A stretch of 64,000 nucleotides of DNA from Straminergon stramineum (GCA_963920665.1 OY987263.1:24912547-24976546), one strand, 5' to 3'. Shown: positions 52,994 to 64,000, numbered from the stretch's first letter. The notes: generated by a model not told the origin, from the sequence alone. Translations and numbers: made by a program.

Positions 52994-54191
52994 TGTCGTA
53001 TCGTAAATGTGTTCATTATGTGAAAATGCATAATTGTTTGTTAAATTGGAGGGGTTTTTTTTGTAGAGTTTCAAGAAACAAATGGGGTTATACTCCACTT
53101 GAACTCTTTTTTTTTACCTCTATTTGACAAACACTTAGTTCTTTGATTTCTATACTAGAGATATTTTAATATGTTAGTTAGTTAAGTTGAAGTTGTAAAA
53201 ACAAAAGGTAAAGCTTGTTTTACCTTTTTCCTTATTTTAATTTTAATTTTAATGGATTAGAAATCCACATAGATGATATGGATAGACTTATCGAGAAGAG
53301 GAAGTGGCCCATGTGGGTATTATGGCCCATGTGGCTTCTTAGTGGCCAAAATCCACTAACTTGAGTGGATGGCGTGGAGGTTGAGGATCATCTTCTTCCT
53401 CTTCCTTGTTTTGCTTAAGGAAGCCTTTACTTTGGGAGGGGAGAGCACTTTGTACATGGAGAGTTTGGTAATGAGATTTTGAGAGCTTTTGTATCTTGTT
53501 TTTGTGTTTCCGAAAAGCTATCACTCATGAAATTTGGAGTTTGTATGTGTAAGTTATGAGTTTGGGAGTGAAGTCTTGTGAAGCTGCCTCAAACTTTCAA
53601 GAGAGTGATCTTTGAAAGGGTGTGAAATGTGGAAAGTACTTTGTATTTGAGTGAAACTTGGAGAGCTTGTATATGTTCATGTTAGCTTTCCAAAATGGAT
53701 TTAGTTTCTTGATTTGAAGGTAGTATGAGAAAGTTATGAGCTTGAGAGTGAAGTATAGGTGAGCTGCCTTTGAGTTGGGAAGGGTGAACTTTGACCGACC
53801 ATAAAAGTCGGACAGTATCTTATTTTTGAATGAATTTTGGAGGGGTTGTAGAACTTTTTGTTAGCTTTTCAGAGGCATATCACACTCTTAGTTTGGAGTT
53901 GTATAGCGAACGTGGGACTCAATCAACTATCAGACACTTCTTCGAGAGGAGTTCATGAAGGATATAACTTTGTTTCTACAATTTTTTACCATGCATGGGG
54001 TATATTGAGACTCCATGGCATCTTTCGAGGGGTGTATGGAAGGGTGATAGTATTTGGTTCATATGGCATCATTGGGGGGGATTTATTGTTATGTTTGTGA
54101 CTTTGGCCATGGGATCTTTCATTATTTGAACCACATCTAGTTGCAGCTAGAAGCCCCGCGCTTTCCCAAGGCAAGGCCTCTCTACTCGACA
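52994..54191. mobile_element. Solo LTR, copy 2 (1,198 bp)
   Basis: It starts TGTCGTATCG and ends TACTCGACA, so it has TG...CA ends with a TGTCG/CGACA inverted terminus. It is flanked by CCGT on both sides (52990-52993 and 54192-54195). It is nearly identical to 45863-47258 apart from one fewer internal 181-bp unit. Its own target duplication shows that the two copies are separate insertions and not the two LTRs of one element. Confidence 0.75.
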
Positions 54192-54547
54192 CCGTCAGCG
54201 TGTTCCTAGGTTCAGTGAGTGCATGCATTAATTCGTAAATGGTTCAAGATGACCCGTGTTTTTATCTGCACTTTCTATTTCAATGTTTTCTGAGGTGTCT
54301 TACCATCTTCTTTGCTCATTCTAGAAGATGTCACACTTTCCTTTCGTTTTAGGAGATTGTAGCAGTAACCATTCTGAATGATTTCCGAAGAAGTGCTTTA
54401 CAGATGTGCTCACTTATGGCCTTTGTGTTGTTCCTTCATGTTCCATTACTTATACTTAGTATGTCATGTTCTGAAGTTGATGTAGAGAGTCATTTGTAGT
54501 ACAAGTTACATTGTATTGGGTTAGAAAGGAGTGCTGGGAGATCGGAC

Positions 54548-57500
54548 TTGAGTTCGATGGCGGACTTCATTGATATGGTTGTTGTCACTGCAAATGGTGA
54601 AGGGGTACCTATCATTTTCCTGGTGGAACAAGGCGGACATGCCGAAGTGTCGGCGGTTAGATTAAGTCGTAGGTTCCAATTGAGATTGGATTCGATCCAT
54701 GTCGATGAGGAAATTTATGAAAGTGAGTCAGGTGTTCTTACTCACACTGTTGGACAATTACCGGCATCCAGTGGGGAGAATACTTTCTGGAAATTAAAAT
54801 CCGGAAAATATAGGGCCTACGGCATCCGTATTTTTCATGGTTCAAATTCCAATGACGGAGTGACATTCAACCGGTCCTCTCCTTTGTCTTATAAAACTCC
54901 TCCCTTAATTCATGTTAAGGTTGAAGGTCATTCTGAGAAAGTCACCTGCTTGAGTTCTGATTCAGATGTCAATTCCCCTGAACCACCTTCTAACTCTGAG
55001 ACTCTTCATGCGGTGCTGACTTTGCAAAACTTAGGTGCATCAAAAGAGAATGCGACCGAAGACCTAGATGTCCGGAATATATCTGCAGCATCTGTCCTTG
55101 ACTGTTTGAGAGGTCTCCATAACTTAAAAGGTTGCAGGAATGCTTTGTCCAAAATTGATTACGACACTATTGACATTCATAGAGTGACGGTGTTGCCACC
55201 AACTTTTAATGGCGATGTAGTTTTTGAGTTGCCAGCATTAGACAATCTTGGGGCTCCATCTCAAGCCAAGCAAATGGTTGGAATGGATAAACGATACGAT
55301 GGACATGTTTGGTCCAAGACTGTCACGACAAACATAATCAACCGTCAAGGCTTGTCGTTCCGCACGTCAGTTTGCTTAGGCCATCTTAAGTGTATGAACA
55401 CTGAGTGTGCGTTCCTTAGTCACACTCACCGGGTGAAGGAGGTCAATGAATTGGAATGGGAAGGTCTAGCACCCACTCCACTTGAGGTTGGACGTACGCA
55501 TCCCATAGGTTCCACACTTGTATGTAAAATCTGCAAAGAGGCACCATCGTGTATTGCGCGGTGTAATGCGCGAGTTTATTATGTTGGTGGAAACCCGAAA
55601 TTCACTAGGGCGTTTGTTCATCTTGGAATTCATGAACATCCGGTTAAAGATGGTGAACTCAGAAACATGTAGGAGAAAACGCGAACTCTCATTGGTGAGC
55701 AGCTGGAGAAAACACCGTTAGCGACCAATTCTTCTATTGTGATGGAGGCTACTAAGGAACTACTTGGTGACTTCCTTTAAATATTTGAGGAGATTTGGAG
55801 TGATAGATAGCATTACGAAGTTGAGGGGATCGAGTGCCTGGGCCTTCGTTCAAGAAAGTAAATTTCCACGTCAGGGGACAAATGTTGATAAAATATTCGT
55901 CTTCAAAATGTCTGAAGTGGGGCCAGGTAGTAGAGTCGACCTGGTGAAGCACATGCAAACTGGAGGGGACCTTCAAGATTCTTGGATCATGTTTGATCAC
56001 GTCAAGCATGTTAGAGGGTGGACAACTATGGCATGTCATGTTTATGACTCTTCGTATTGTCGTGTGATGACCATTGCATGTTGCGACATGCAATCTGAAG
56101 ATTGCGCAGCACAAATTTTGTTCTGGAAGAATTTGAATTCTGTACTTGAAAGAAATGGTGTACCAATGACTCAGTTCAAAGGATTCATGGCAGACAGTGC
56201 TCAAGCGAATTGGAATGCTGTAAGGATGGTCTATGGTTCTAGTGACATTGCCGAGCCAATGGAAAATCGAGAAAGAACATGCCTCTTCCATTGGTCTCAG
56301 TCCATGGAAAAGCATACAAAGGCTGAAATTCGTGGGAACATGCAGGATCAACATCGTATGCTATGCAAACAGTACAAGAATGCTACGACTCTTGAAGAGT
56401 CCGAAATGCGTTACCTTGCTATTAGGGCATGGTGGTTGTCATCAGGAGCTACTACCGAAGAAGGACTCCATCGATTGGAGCTATGGCTTTCATTTTGGCA
56501 TTTCCGTTATCGCCAATGGGGTGGTTTCATGCAACTAGTAAGTCTTTGAACTACATGACTTTCACTTCCTAATCATTTTGATATTGTTATATCTATCATG
56601 AGTTCTTCAGGTCTTCTTATAGGCCCCGCCATTGTTTTGTCTCTTGAAATTGGGGAATGGCTTTACCCTAGGTTGTACACCATTCATAAGATGTCGTCAT
56701 TGTTGAAGTCAGTCATGCATGAAAACTATATCCTAAAGAGTCTGTCGGGGCCAAGTGGGGTTACCTAAATACCTAGGATCATGGATTTATCATTCGTTTA
56801 TAGATTGGCTATTGAATTCCTTGAACCACTGCCGGATAAGTGGTGCATGGCTCGACTACCCCTTGGGGCCGTTTCGGTGCTGAGAAGGGCCATTCAGAGG
56901 GTACCCTCAGGCAAACTGTACAAGCTCTTCTGATTAGATAATGTGCTTCAATGGAGAAGTTTTAAGAAAGCATTGCAGGGCAGTTGGACCGTCGATGAAC
57001 TCTATTGGTAGCCTACTTTCTTCTGTCCCGAATATTGATTGCATTGAAGTGTACAAAGATCTGATTATGGTATTTCAATTCTGCATTTTCCAAAATCTTA
57101 CAGAATTGGAGCTTGCAGAAATGCCATCCTGCAACTTAGTCGAGACTGTCCACAACAAGTGGCTACAACAATCTGGAAATCGTGGAAATGATTTATACAT
57201 TGCCACGGTGGACGATTTTGTTAGAGCTTTCATGCAAATGGTCCGATATTATCAGTACCTCAAGGGGAATCAAGCCGGGACAGGACCAGGGAAGGAAGAA
57301 TTACTATTACGTGTTGCCCAGCGATCGGCTGAGCGGACTGGAAATCCCAAGGCTCTAACGGATGCTATTTCAAACATCTCTAGAGTGGCAGAATTTCTGA
57401 ATAGAGAGATCCATTTAGAAGGTGAAGAAGTTTTTGGGTCACAGAAAAGAAAGGCAGACATGCCACTTGGTTGCGAATACGATTCTCACAGACCAGACAA

Positions 57501-58563
57501 GGTAAATTTCTCTCATCCTCGCATTCAGACAAGATCATGGAGAGGCACACGAAGTACAGAAGATTTGAATCCAATTCTTGAAGACATTGCTCCAATGATA
57601 GATGTGCACACTAGCGACGTGATGTTGGACGAGGAAAACTCAGGCCAGAATATTGCTCAGACCTCAACTCATGTGTCAGCAATTCAAGAGAGTGTCTGTG
57701 ATGAGATGTAATGGCACATTGCTCGATTACCCAAGACATCAGCAAAGGCGTGCTTCGCACTTCAAGCGATTACTAGAAAGAAGTGTATAGCCAAAATAGT
57801 CCACAACAACATGGCAACAACAACGCCCACTTACACAGGTATGATGGTGAATTATAGAAAGAATTGTAATGAACGTATGCAATTTTTCTTCTGCAACGAC
57901 GACATTGAACGCTGTGTCAAGGGAACACGTAGAAAATGGGTGGTATCAAGACCCCCTGTTCCGATCATATGGCCTGTTCAAATGGGCACCAAACTCTCGA
58001 AGGCCGAGATTCTAGCCTTCGAAGCAGCCGGTTTCCAACTTCCGCAGCGTCAACTCATTTCACCCCGAAGACTGTTTGGTGGAGAAGCAGGCATCGATTT
58101 GGTGCGTGGCTACCCTATTCCATCTCTATCTGATGAGCATCCCAACATTTGAGCGGGCAAAGTCATTCGTCGCAACCCGAAGGCCCCAACAACTAAGCAC
58201 CAGAACAATTGTGCTTCGGCCTTGACTCTTATTGCACACATTCAAAGGGTAACCATGGTTCCTCATCCTGGATTTGGTTGCATAGTCTCTCTCATTTCTG
58301 GTGTAGAGCCTCGAACTGAAAAGTATATGCTTACAATCTCATCATTCCCAGATTGTACCTGCCCATATTTCAAGGAGATGAAACTGAAGTGCCTTAGAAA
58401 GCGTGGAACCTGGGCAAATTGTAAGCATCTTTACTTTGTCTTCACTGTCATTTGCAACCTCCAATCTACATCAGATGGCTTCATTCATGCCGCGAGTTTT
58501 AGTTTCAATGAAGTCAAGGAAGTCCTTCTCAGTGGGATACTAAATCATTTAGGATCAAATTAG
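54548..58563 (+). pseudogene. Mutator-like (MULE) transposase, disrupted
   Basis: MULE transposases cut and rejoin DNA at the element ends. The first ORF (374 codons from 54548) ends with a Cys/His region (SVCLGHLKCMNTECAF, LVCKICKEAPSC, ARVYYVGGN, GIHEHPV) like the WRKY/GCM1 zinc fingers at the N-terminus of MULE transposases. The DDE-type core follows at 55.8-56.5 kb: a first Asp in SWIMFDHVKH, a second in GFMADSAQANWNAVRMVYG, then CLFHW, the CxxH motif typical of MULEs. A GT-AG intron probably starts at 56536 (CTA|GTAAGT). The C-terminal exon (from about 56941) ends with a SWIM finger (CTCPYFKEMKLKC, then CKH). Breaks: TAG at 55670-55672, a one-base frameshift near 55780, TAA at 57709-57711 and TGA at 58150-58152. 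In each case coding sense continues beyond the break. I could not resolve the reading between 56611 and 56940. Confidence 0.8.
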
Positions 58564-59079
58564 GATTATATTTCTACAAAGAATGAACACTGTGTGTGTT
58601 TATTGTACTCATCATTGAAGATGTAGTGAGACTACAAGGGCCACTACATGCGCTTCAATTATACATGTGAATTTGCACCCTAAACCAATCTCCAGTCTAC
58701 TAGTACTTCACATTATGTTTCACTGTATTTTGCCTCTTACATCAGCTTAATGTACCTTATGTTCCTTACTATTGTGTCTCCACCGATTCCTAGCATGTGA
58801 CCTACATGTAAAATCATAATATATTGGTCATGAATTGGGGTTCTTAAATTCCTTATACAAGCAAAATGGCCTTGTCCCAATGTCCTTGAAACCCTTAAAA
58901 TATATACATAACAGGTTTAATTGCATTCTACTGTATTATGGTTGTTGAATCCCACACTTTCATATTCCACGGTCTTAGGTCACCCTACTTCCGTGGTCAT
59001 AGGTCAAGCACCGAAGAAGTTTTAGTTTATGCACAACAGAATTTTATACTGGGTTTCACATTTTCTTCCTTTTGATTTT
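58564..59079. other. 3' flank of the transposase gene
   Basis: AT-rich sequence between the transposase stop and the right subterminal repeats. It presumably holds the 3' untranslated region. Nothing else is seen. Confidence 0.5.
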
Positions 59080-59439
59080 CTTAGTTCACCTACTTTTCAT
59101 CCACTGTTTCCATCTATTTCCTTCTACTGTTTCATCTACTGTCATCCACTTTTTCATCTACTTTCATCCACTTTTTCATGTACTTTCATCCATTTTTTTA
59201 AACTACTTCCATCCACTTTTTTATCTACTTCCACCCAAATTTTTTTAACTTTCATCCAATACTTTGCTGACTACCAAAAATTCCTTCACTTTCATTAAAT
59301 TTTCATTGACTTTCATCCAAAAAAAAATTCACATCCTTCGCTTTCTTTCCTTTTTTGTCCAAGATCTACGCTCACCGCTCCCCATTCCATGCTCCCCGCT
59401 CGTCGCTCCCTACTCCCCGCTCACATACTAGCAACGTCC
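59080..59439. repeat. Right terminal and subterminal inverted repeat of the giant element
   Basis: Clustered ACTTTCATCCA units (59.08-59.32 kb) are followed by CTCACCGCTCC-type repeats and the end GCTCACATACTAGCA. The whole is the mirror image of the left end. The 89-codon ORF here is repeat-derived. Confidence 0.75.
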
Positions 59440-59449
59440 GTGGTTGGGA
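59440..59449. repeat. Right target-site duplication of the giant element
   Basis: GTGGTTGGGA, matching 41817-41826 at 9 of 10 positions. Confidence 0.75.
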
Positions 59450-61067
59450 GAGTTTCCTGTCAATAATCCAATGCTTCTTTGTATTTGGTTGAAGATTGTA
59501 AGGGTTTGATATTCCTTGTGATTCTCCAAAGACCACTAATTTTGTATTTGAGGGATTGGGTCAAGGACAATAGTGGATGCATTTAGAGAATTTCCATGGA
59601 GCCACTATCTCCCCCTTGCAACTATATTTGCAAGGTCAGTCCAATATTTGGAAGTGAAAACAACTTCCAATAGATCCATTACTATACTCCAAAAATTTGT
59701 GGACTTTAAATTCTTTGCCCTTGTTTGGTTGTTGCAACACTTTCTTCTCTTTTTACGAGATTGGAGCAATGTTTTTAACTTCTATAGATTCTTCCACTAT
59801 TCCACTCTAGTTGTTTCCAACAATCTGTAGCAACGTACATTTTGATGGAACAATCTTTGTGACGTAGTATTGCAAGGGATGGATAACAAATCTCCATTGA
59901 AGACTCTCTTAGAGCATCTCTATTGCTTTGGTTGTTAAGCCCACTCCAAAGTTTTTTGGATGAAAAGTGAGTAAGAAATGCATGGCTCTACCAAAATATC
60001 CTATTTGGCAAGGTAATATTTGCATTTTTGCTCGTTGTTTAGCATCCTTGCGAAATGCATGCTACTATTCATCTTCAAAACAATACATTGACAATGGTGA
60101 GATTCTTTTTGCTCTTGCACACTAAGAGAGTTGAAGTTGGTTGGAAGTTAAAATGGTGAGTTGCTCTCCAAATCTTGGACACTATGTTTTTGTATACAAT
60201 ATGTATACTTGAAATCAACATTGCCCCAAATGCAACACCTACATTTGGACTATAAATTGTCACCTTTTCCTAGATATTGTTTGCACAAGAAAAATATGAA
60301 AGTCTCTAAGAGTTTATTGTTGTTTTTTGATACCTCTAGAGACAATACTTTGAAAAATTCATAATTAATATATACAATTTCCAAAAAATACATTCTAAAA
60401 TGTATTAAGATCCTCTTTCACTTGCCAATAAGATCTAATAAAAAAAATCATATTTAATAATAGTAACTATGCTCATTTGTAGTCAATAATTATTCTAGGT
60501 TCATATACCTTAGATGAACTTTTGATAAACCACTAGAAATGCTCTTCGGAGATGTGCAAAGGCTAGGTTGTCAGAGCTGCAACTATACATGGTTGGGGAA
60601 GGGGAGTGATTTTATTGTGGAGATGATATTAAAATGAATTTTGAGGTCATCTCAATGCATTTAGAATTTGCCCTACAATATATAACTCCAACTATTCATT
60701 GCTTTGTAATTAGAACTAAAAAGTTTTATCATTAGAAGCACGTTCAAAAGTACTTTGAATAGATACAAGATAACTCAAATTTAACCCTTAGAGAACGAAT
60801 TGGTGACCGTGGAAATCAGTCCTTTAGGAACTATGTGACATCATCTACTTTAAAAAAAACCCAAAAATACTCATTGGAAGTCAAACATTTGTGCAAGATC
60901 TCTCTTTTTTGCACAAGATTTTAGGGATGAACAATTACAATTGCACTTTTGTCCTACATAGGAAGATTCTTTGTCATCAATTGAATAAGGAATGTCAGCA
61001 ACGTCGTTTAAGGTTTAAGCATTGGACAAAGAAAATTATTGCTTCAAAAGCGCACTGAAAGACAAAA
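59450..61067. other. Spacer between the giant element and the next gene
   Basis: AT-rich sequence. Before the insertion it was contiguous with the stretch left of 41827. I see no conserved reading frame or repeat structure in it. Confidence 0.6.
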
Positions 61068-61099
61068 ATGATAGTGGTGTTGGCAAATCACGAATACCA

Positions 61100-61449
61100 A
61101 TGCAGTTTGCACTCCCTAAGAACTTCAGTCAGTCAGGAACTGAACGGCCCTCGACGGCGATCTAGAATATCGCCATCCAGCCAGTGGCCCCTCAAGCAAC
61201 CCATTTCTGTGGATGAGACGCTGCAGCCCCTGCGGCGCCTCCGATGTACTGCTCGCTGCAACGACTCAGATCACTCCGCCTTGATCTCACGGGATCCCAC
61301 TCCCTCCCATCCATCTTCTCTACAGCCCTTCAACAACTTGACTCAATCCCTGTTTTTCTCACTTAAACTTAGAGCCATTTGCAGCTCTTGAGTTGTTGCA
61401 ATCGATCCGCGTTGCTGTGCATCTCTAGCTTGTAGCTCTATCCTTTCAG
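61100..61449 (+). other. Probable 5' untranslated exon of the gene at 62.2 kb
   Basis: A sharp rise in GC content and pyrimidine-rich CTCCC words mark an exon-like block ending at TTTCAG|GTATGT, a strong plant donor. The matching acceptor GGTGCAG| is at 62151-62153, giving an intron of 704 bp in the 5' leader, a common arrangement in plant genes. An ORF of 107 codons (61068-61391) falls here but does not continue across the splice, so I treat it as leader sequence. The transcription start is not determined. Confidence 0.6.
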
Positions 61450-62163
61450 GTATGTCAAGCTACTGATTTGTTCCGCGCCTTTGATTCTGGTGGCACTATC
61501 TGTAGTTGCTAGTGGCATCTTTGGGGTGGGTTCAGTTTCGCGTGATGAGTTGCATTTTGGTACTGGTTCATGGTTTTGATTTTGACGATTTTGACGATCA
61601 TGGAGTATTTGCTGGGTTGGAAGTGTGTCGACCGACTTTCGAGGATGTAGTTGTGATTTGAGAGGATTTTTCGTTTCTCTAGGTTTAAGGGAGGTTTAGT
61701 TTATGTTGTGGAGGGCTTGCCTACTACTGAATTTTGGAAGTGGTAGTGTGGTTTTGGTATTAGTGGGTTGAGGACTTTAGGAAATACGTCGCATTCTTGA
61801 ATGAAGGTATTCGAAGATGAATGGTATGTTTACATGGTGTGGACACTGAAATGTTGGACGATGGGCTCGTTCGCATCTCGCAATTTGGGGGATGGCATTG
61901 TATTGGTTGTTGGCTGTGTCACCTTGCTTGAGCTGGCGTTGCCTAGTTCACTTGTTAATCATTATGACATAATCACCTCTTAGGGTCTCAAAGTTTCTGT
62001 GTTGGATTTGTTCTGAATCTCTTGTAGCGGTCGTTCCTCAAGGCGTGAAGCTCGCTATTGTAGTCTCTACGTTTGCAGCTTTTTTTTTGTGTGTCTTTAC
62101 TACGACCTTAGCTACCGTTTCTTGATTTTGACTTATCTGATTGCTTGGTGCAGCCCTAGAACA

Positions 62164-63132
62164 ATGGAAGACGTGGAGACGGAGCAACGAATCAGCCGAA
62201 AGAGGCGGAAGCTCACCACTCGTCAAGGGGTCGTCATCGGAGTAGCAACAGTGGCAGGTCTGGGTTTAGTCGCCAAGCTCGTTTCCTTTTTGCGTCGGGA
62301 TAAACCCAAGGAAGTGGAAGACAGCGACATCCACTCTCTGGAAGCCGTGTTGAGTGGCGACGCTGTGAAGGGCATTCTTGCCACTCCCCAATTCGCAAAC
62401 CTCGAAGAAGACGATGCGCACGAAGCAGATTCGTCAACTCCAGAGAGAGATGCAACCCAAGATCTGGACGCGAACACCACGCCTACGTCTCATTTGAATG
62501 GCGAGGAGAATGGTTTTACGCATCCCAGTGACAACAGGGATGCAACCCAGTTTCGCAAGGAGAAAGAAGGGGAGCATCGTAGTGAGGATGGAGTGGAGCC
62601 TCCCGTTGGCAACACGGATGAAGAGTCTCACACTGAGGAAGTCGAAGAGCTTCCCATTGAGGACGCGGAAACGCTGTCCACCGAGGACGTGGGGAAGCTT
62701 CCTACTGAGGATGTCGAAAGGCTCCCGACTGCAGAAGGGCAAAAGCTTCTTACTGAGTATGTAGAAAAGCCGCATGTAGAACAGCTTCCCACGGGAGATG
62801 AGGGAAAGCTTGACAGTGAAGGTGATGGAAACTTTCAAGTCGAGGATTCGGAAGAGCTTCCCACAGAGCAAAGGACGCATTCAGTCGAGGCTCACAGTGA
62901 GAAGCAAGCCAATGGAGATGTCGAAGGGCTTGGTACTGATGGTAAGGTGAAGCCATTCATTGAAGAAGCAGCGGATGCAGACAGGCTTGACACGGAAGAT
63001 GCATCAGAGCCTGAAGTCAAGGATACAGAAAAGGCTGGAAATTGGAAGCATGAAAGCGAAGAGTCAGTAGAAGCTCACAGAGTAGATGATGAAAAGGATC
63101 TCACACAGAATGGAGAGATACTTCAGTCATGA
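62164..63132 (+). CDS. Acidic repeat protein with one N-terminal membrane-like segment (322 aa), function unknown
   Basis: The start is ATG at 62164, 10 bases after the acceptor AG at 62153, and is followed by MEDVETEQRISRKRRKL. The longer frame from 62089 begins inside the intron and is rejected. Residues about 20-42 (GVVIGVATVAGLGLVAKLVSF) form a single hydrophobic segment with an arginine/lysine-rich stretch on each side, so a membrane anchor with a large soluble C-terminal part is plausible. From about residue 150 the protein is a degenerate 8-11-residue repeat of the type EDVEKLPT, very rich in Glu and Asp and probably disordered. I do not recognise a family. Codon use and GC content are normal for a host gene, unlike the surrounding AT-rich repeats, and the frame is intact. 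An AATAAA-type signal near 63690 fits a 3' end there. Confidence 0.75.
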   Translation: MEDVETEQRISRKRRKLTTRQGVVIGVATVAGLGLVAKLVSFLRRDKPKEVEDSDIHSLEAVLSGDAVKGILATPQFANLEEDDAHEADSSTPERDATQDLDANTTPTSHLNGEENGFTHPSDNRDATQFRKEKEGEHRSEDGVEPPVGNTDEESHTEEVEELPIEDAETLSTEDVGKLPTEDVERLPTAEGQKLLTEYVEKPHVEQLPTGDEGKLDSEGDGNFQVEDSEELPTEQRTHSVEAHSEKQANGDVEGLGTDGKVKPFIEEAADADRLDTEDASEPEVKDTEKAGNWKHESEESVEAHRVDDEKDLTQNGEILQS

Positions 63133-64000
63133 GCTGCGAATCAAGCAACATGGGGAGCGTCTTCCTCTCGCTAACCATATGAGTTAGATGGCAATGTAGG
63201 TAGCAATCATGTTAGTAATAGCGGTGTTAGTAATGTTTGCAATGTTGATAATTTGTCGATACAAAGTTTTGTAGTATCAGATTCTTCCTTCGCATTCTGT
63301 GGGCTGCATTTCAGCCGACATGGAAGTGTGATTCTAGCTCATTGCCAGGCAGTACTTGATTTCGAAAGAAAGGTGTTTTGGCTTTACAGGTTATAGAGAA
63401 TCTGTTTGTGGCCCTGTGTGTTATCGGAGTTTGCAATTGTGATAAGCCCCAGTTCCCAAGTTGAAAAGGCTCTGGGTTTGCAAGTTGGAAAGGCTCTGTT
63501 TTGGGGAAATTCCTCAAATGTGTCAGCTGGAAAACTCTGTCATCTGGATATGTGTAATATAAGTTAAGCTTCTGTGAAAAAGCAATTCTTTTTCTGACCT
63601 CTACTGGTCTGACATACATTTTGGGTACTGACAAGATTACTGACAACTGCCGTTAGGGGGGAGAACTGGGGGAGTAGGTGTTCCGTATAATAAAATACTT
63701 TTGAGTGATACTTGGCAGTGTTCGGAAAAAACGGCGGCTAGTTCAGAGTTGAGCGGTGGAATTGGGAATAATTCCGGTTACAATTTGAAAACATCAGTAA
63801 GAAAATACTGAAAAAATTTACCATTAAATAGAGGAAATGATTGGACTGAATACTTGAACCCATGAAGGATGACCAAGGTAGTCACCAAAATGCTCCAATT
63901 ATTGAACCACTAGGTGCATTCTTTATTTGCACACTAAACAATGACTTCATCATTCATTTTGGGTCCTCAATGTCCTTCAATAGTTAAAAGGAATATAGCT
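63133..64000 (+). other. 3' untranslated region and downstream spacer
   Basis: Sequence of moderate GC content continues to about 63.7 kb, where GTATAATAAAATAC contains a likely polyadenylation signal. Beyond that the sequence is again AT-rich with nothing recognised. The 111-codon minus ORF at 63311-63646 lies opposite the presumed 3' UTR and has no features. Confidence 0.55.

Larger units (their letters stand above)
41827..59439. mobile_element. Giant Mutator-like transposon, 17.6 kb, carrying a ParB-methyltransferase-like gene
   Basis: The outer ends are inverted: TGCTGGTATGTGAGC starts 6 bp inside the left border and GCTCACATACTAGCA lies just inside the right border. They are followed inward by GC-rich GCGGTGAGC-type repeats and then by matching long subterminal zones. 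The left zone (41.93-42.2 kb) is full of GGATGAAAGT words; the right zone (59.08-59.32 kb) is full of the complement ACTTTCATCC. A 10-bp direct repeat with one mismatch borders the whole. Contents: a broken MULE transposase gene on plus (54.5-58.6 kb), a divergent ParB plus methyltransferase-fold gene on minus (42.6-51.9 kb), a 288-bp tandem array between their bodies, and two solo LTRs as later insertions. Because both genes sit inside one pair of ends, they form one mobile unit. Confidence 0.85.

Noticed and set aside
52847..53098. Minus ORF containing LREGDGSLIACDYEYP, faintly like a PIF/Harbinger DDE segment
   Set aside because: Too short and cut by the solo LTR at 52994; similarity is not strong enough to call.
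45863..54191. Reading the two 1.2-1.4-kb direct repeats as the LTRs of one retrotransposon
   Set aside because: The gene frame continues across copy 1 and copy 2 has its own CCGT duplication, so they are separate insertions.
55752..56354. 200-codon minus ORF
   Set aside because: Shadow of the DDE region of the transposase, which has the recognisable motifs on the plus strand.
61068..61391. 107-codon ORF before the gene at 62.2 kb
   Set aside because: Most of it lies in the presumed 5' untranslated exon and it does not continue across the splice site.
62434..62880. 148-codon minus ORF opposite the acidic repeat protein
   Set aside because: Shadow of the repetitive plus-strand coding sequence.

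Overview
This is nuclear DNA from a land plant with a large, AT-rich, transposon-filled genome. Evidence: spliced genes with GT-AG introns up to about 12 kb, plant-type HAP2, and plant DNA-transposon types (MULE, CACTA, MITEs). I cannot name the species; such intron sizes fit gymnosperms, ferns, lycophytes or large-genome seed plants.

Layout. (1) 1-36,145, minus strand: the 5' part of HAP2/GCS1, the male-gamete membrane fusogen. Six exons are visible at 36.1, 35.6, 24.0, 15.8, 3.7 and 0.8 kb; the gene runs off the left edge before its C-terminal half. Its introns hold most of the small mobile elements: a MITE with 5-bp target duplications, a family with TTAA ends, an intact-ended non-autonomous CACTA element, and two small MITEs whose ends match the giant element below. 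(2) 36.1-41.8 kb: the upstream region of HAP2, with a (TA)n tract and nested transposon remnants. (3) 41,827-59,439: one 17.6-kb transposon with inverted ends and a 10-bp target duplication (one mismatch). (4) 59.4-64 kb: spacer, then a two-exon plant gene encoding a 322-residue acidic protein with one N-terminal membrane-like segment.

The giant element is the main find. On the plus strand it carries a broken Mutator-like (MULE) transposase gene: WRKY/GCM1-like zinc finger, DDE-type core, SWIM zinc finger. Divergently, on the minus strand, it carries a 12-exon gene of roughly 1,300 codons. That gene joins a ParB-like domain (CDGNHRRIAW), a charged coiled-coil linker, and a permuted (beta-order) N4/N6 amino-methyltransferase fold whose DPPY motif has become DVSE. 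A GC-rich 288-bp tandem array of about 7.5 copies, each carrying a palindrome and a hairpin, lies in the first intron of this gene. Both genes are dead in this copy: there are several in-frame stops, a frameshift, and a solo LTR inserted in an exon of the ParB-methyltransferase gene. Exon phases still fit at most junctions, so the decay is recent. I infer that living copies encode a transposase plus a DNA-binding, methyltransferase-derived partner.

All calls were made by reading the sequence. No database search or alignment was run.
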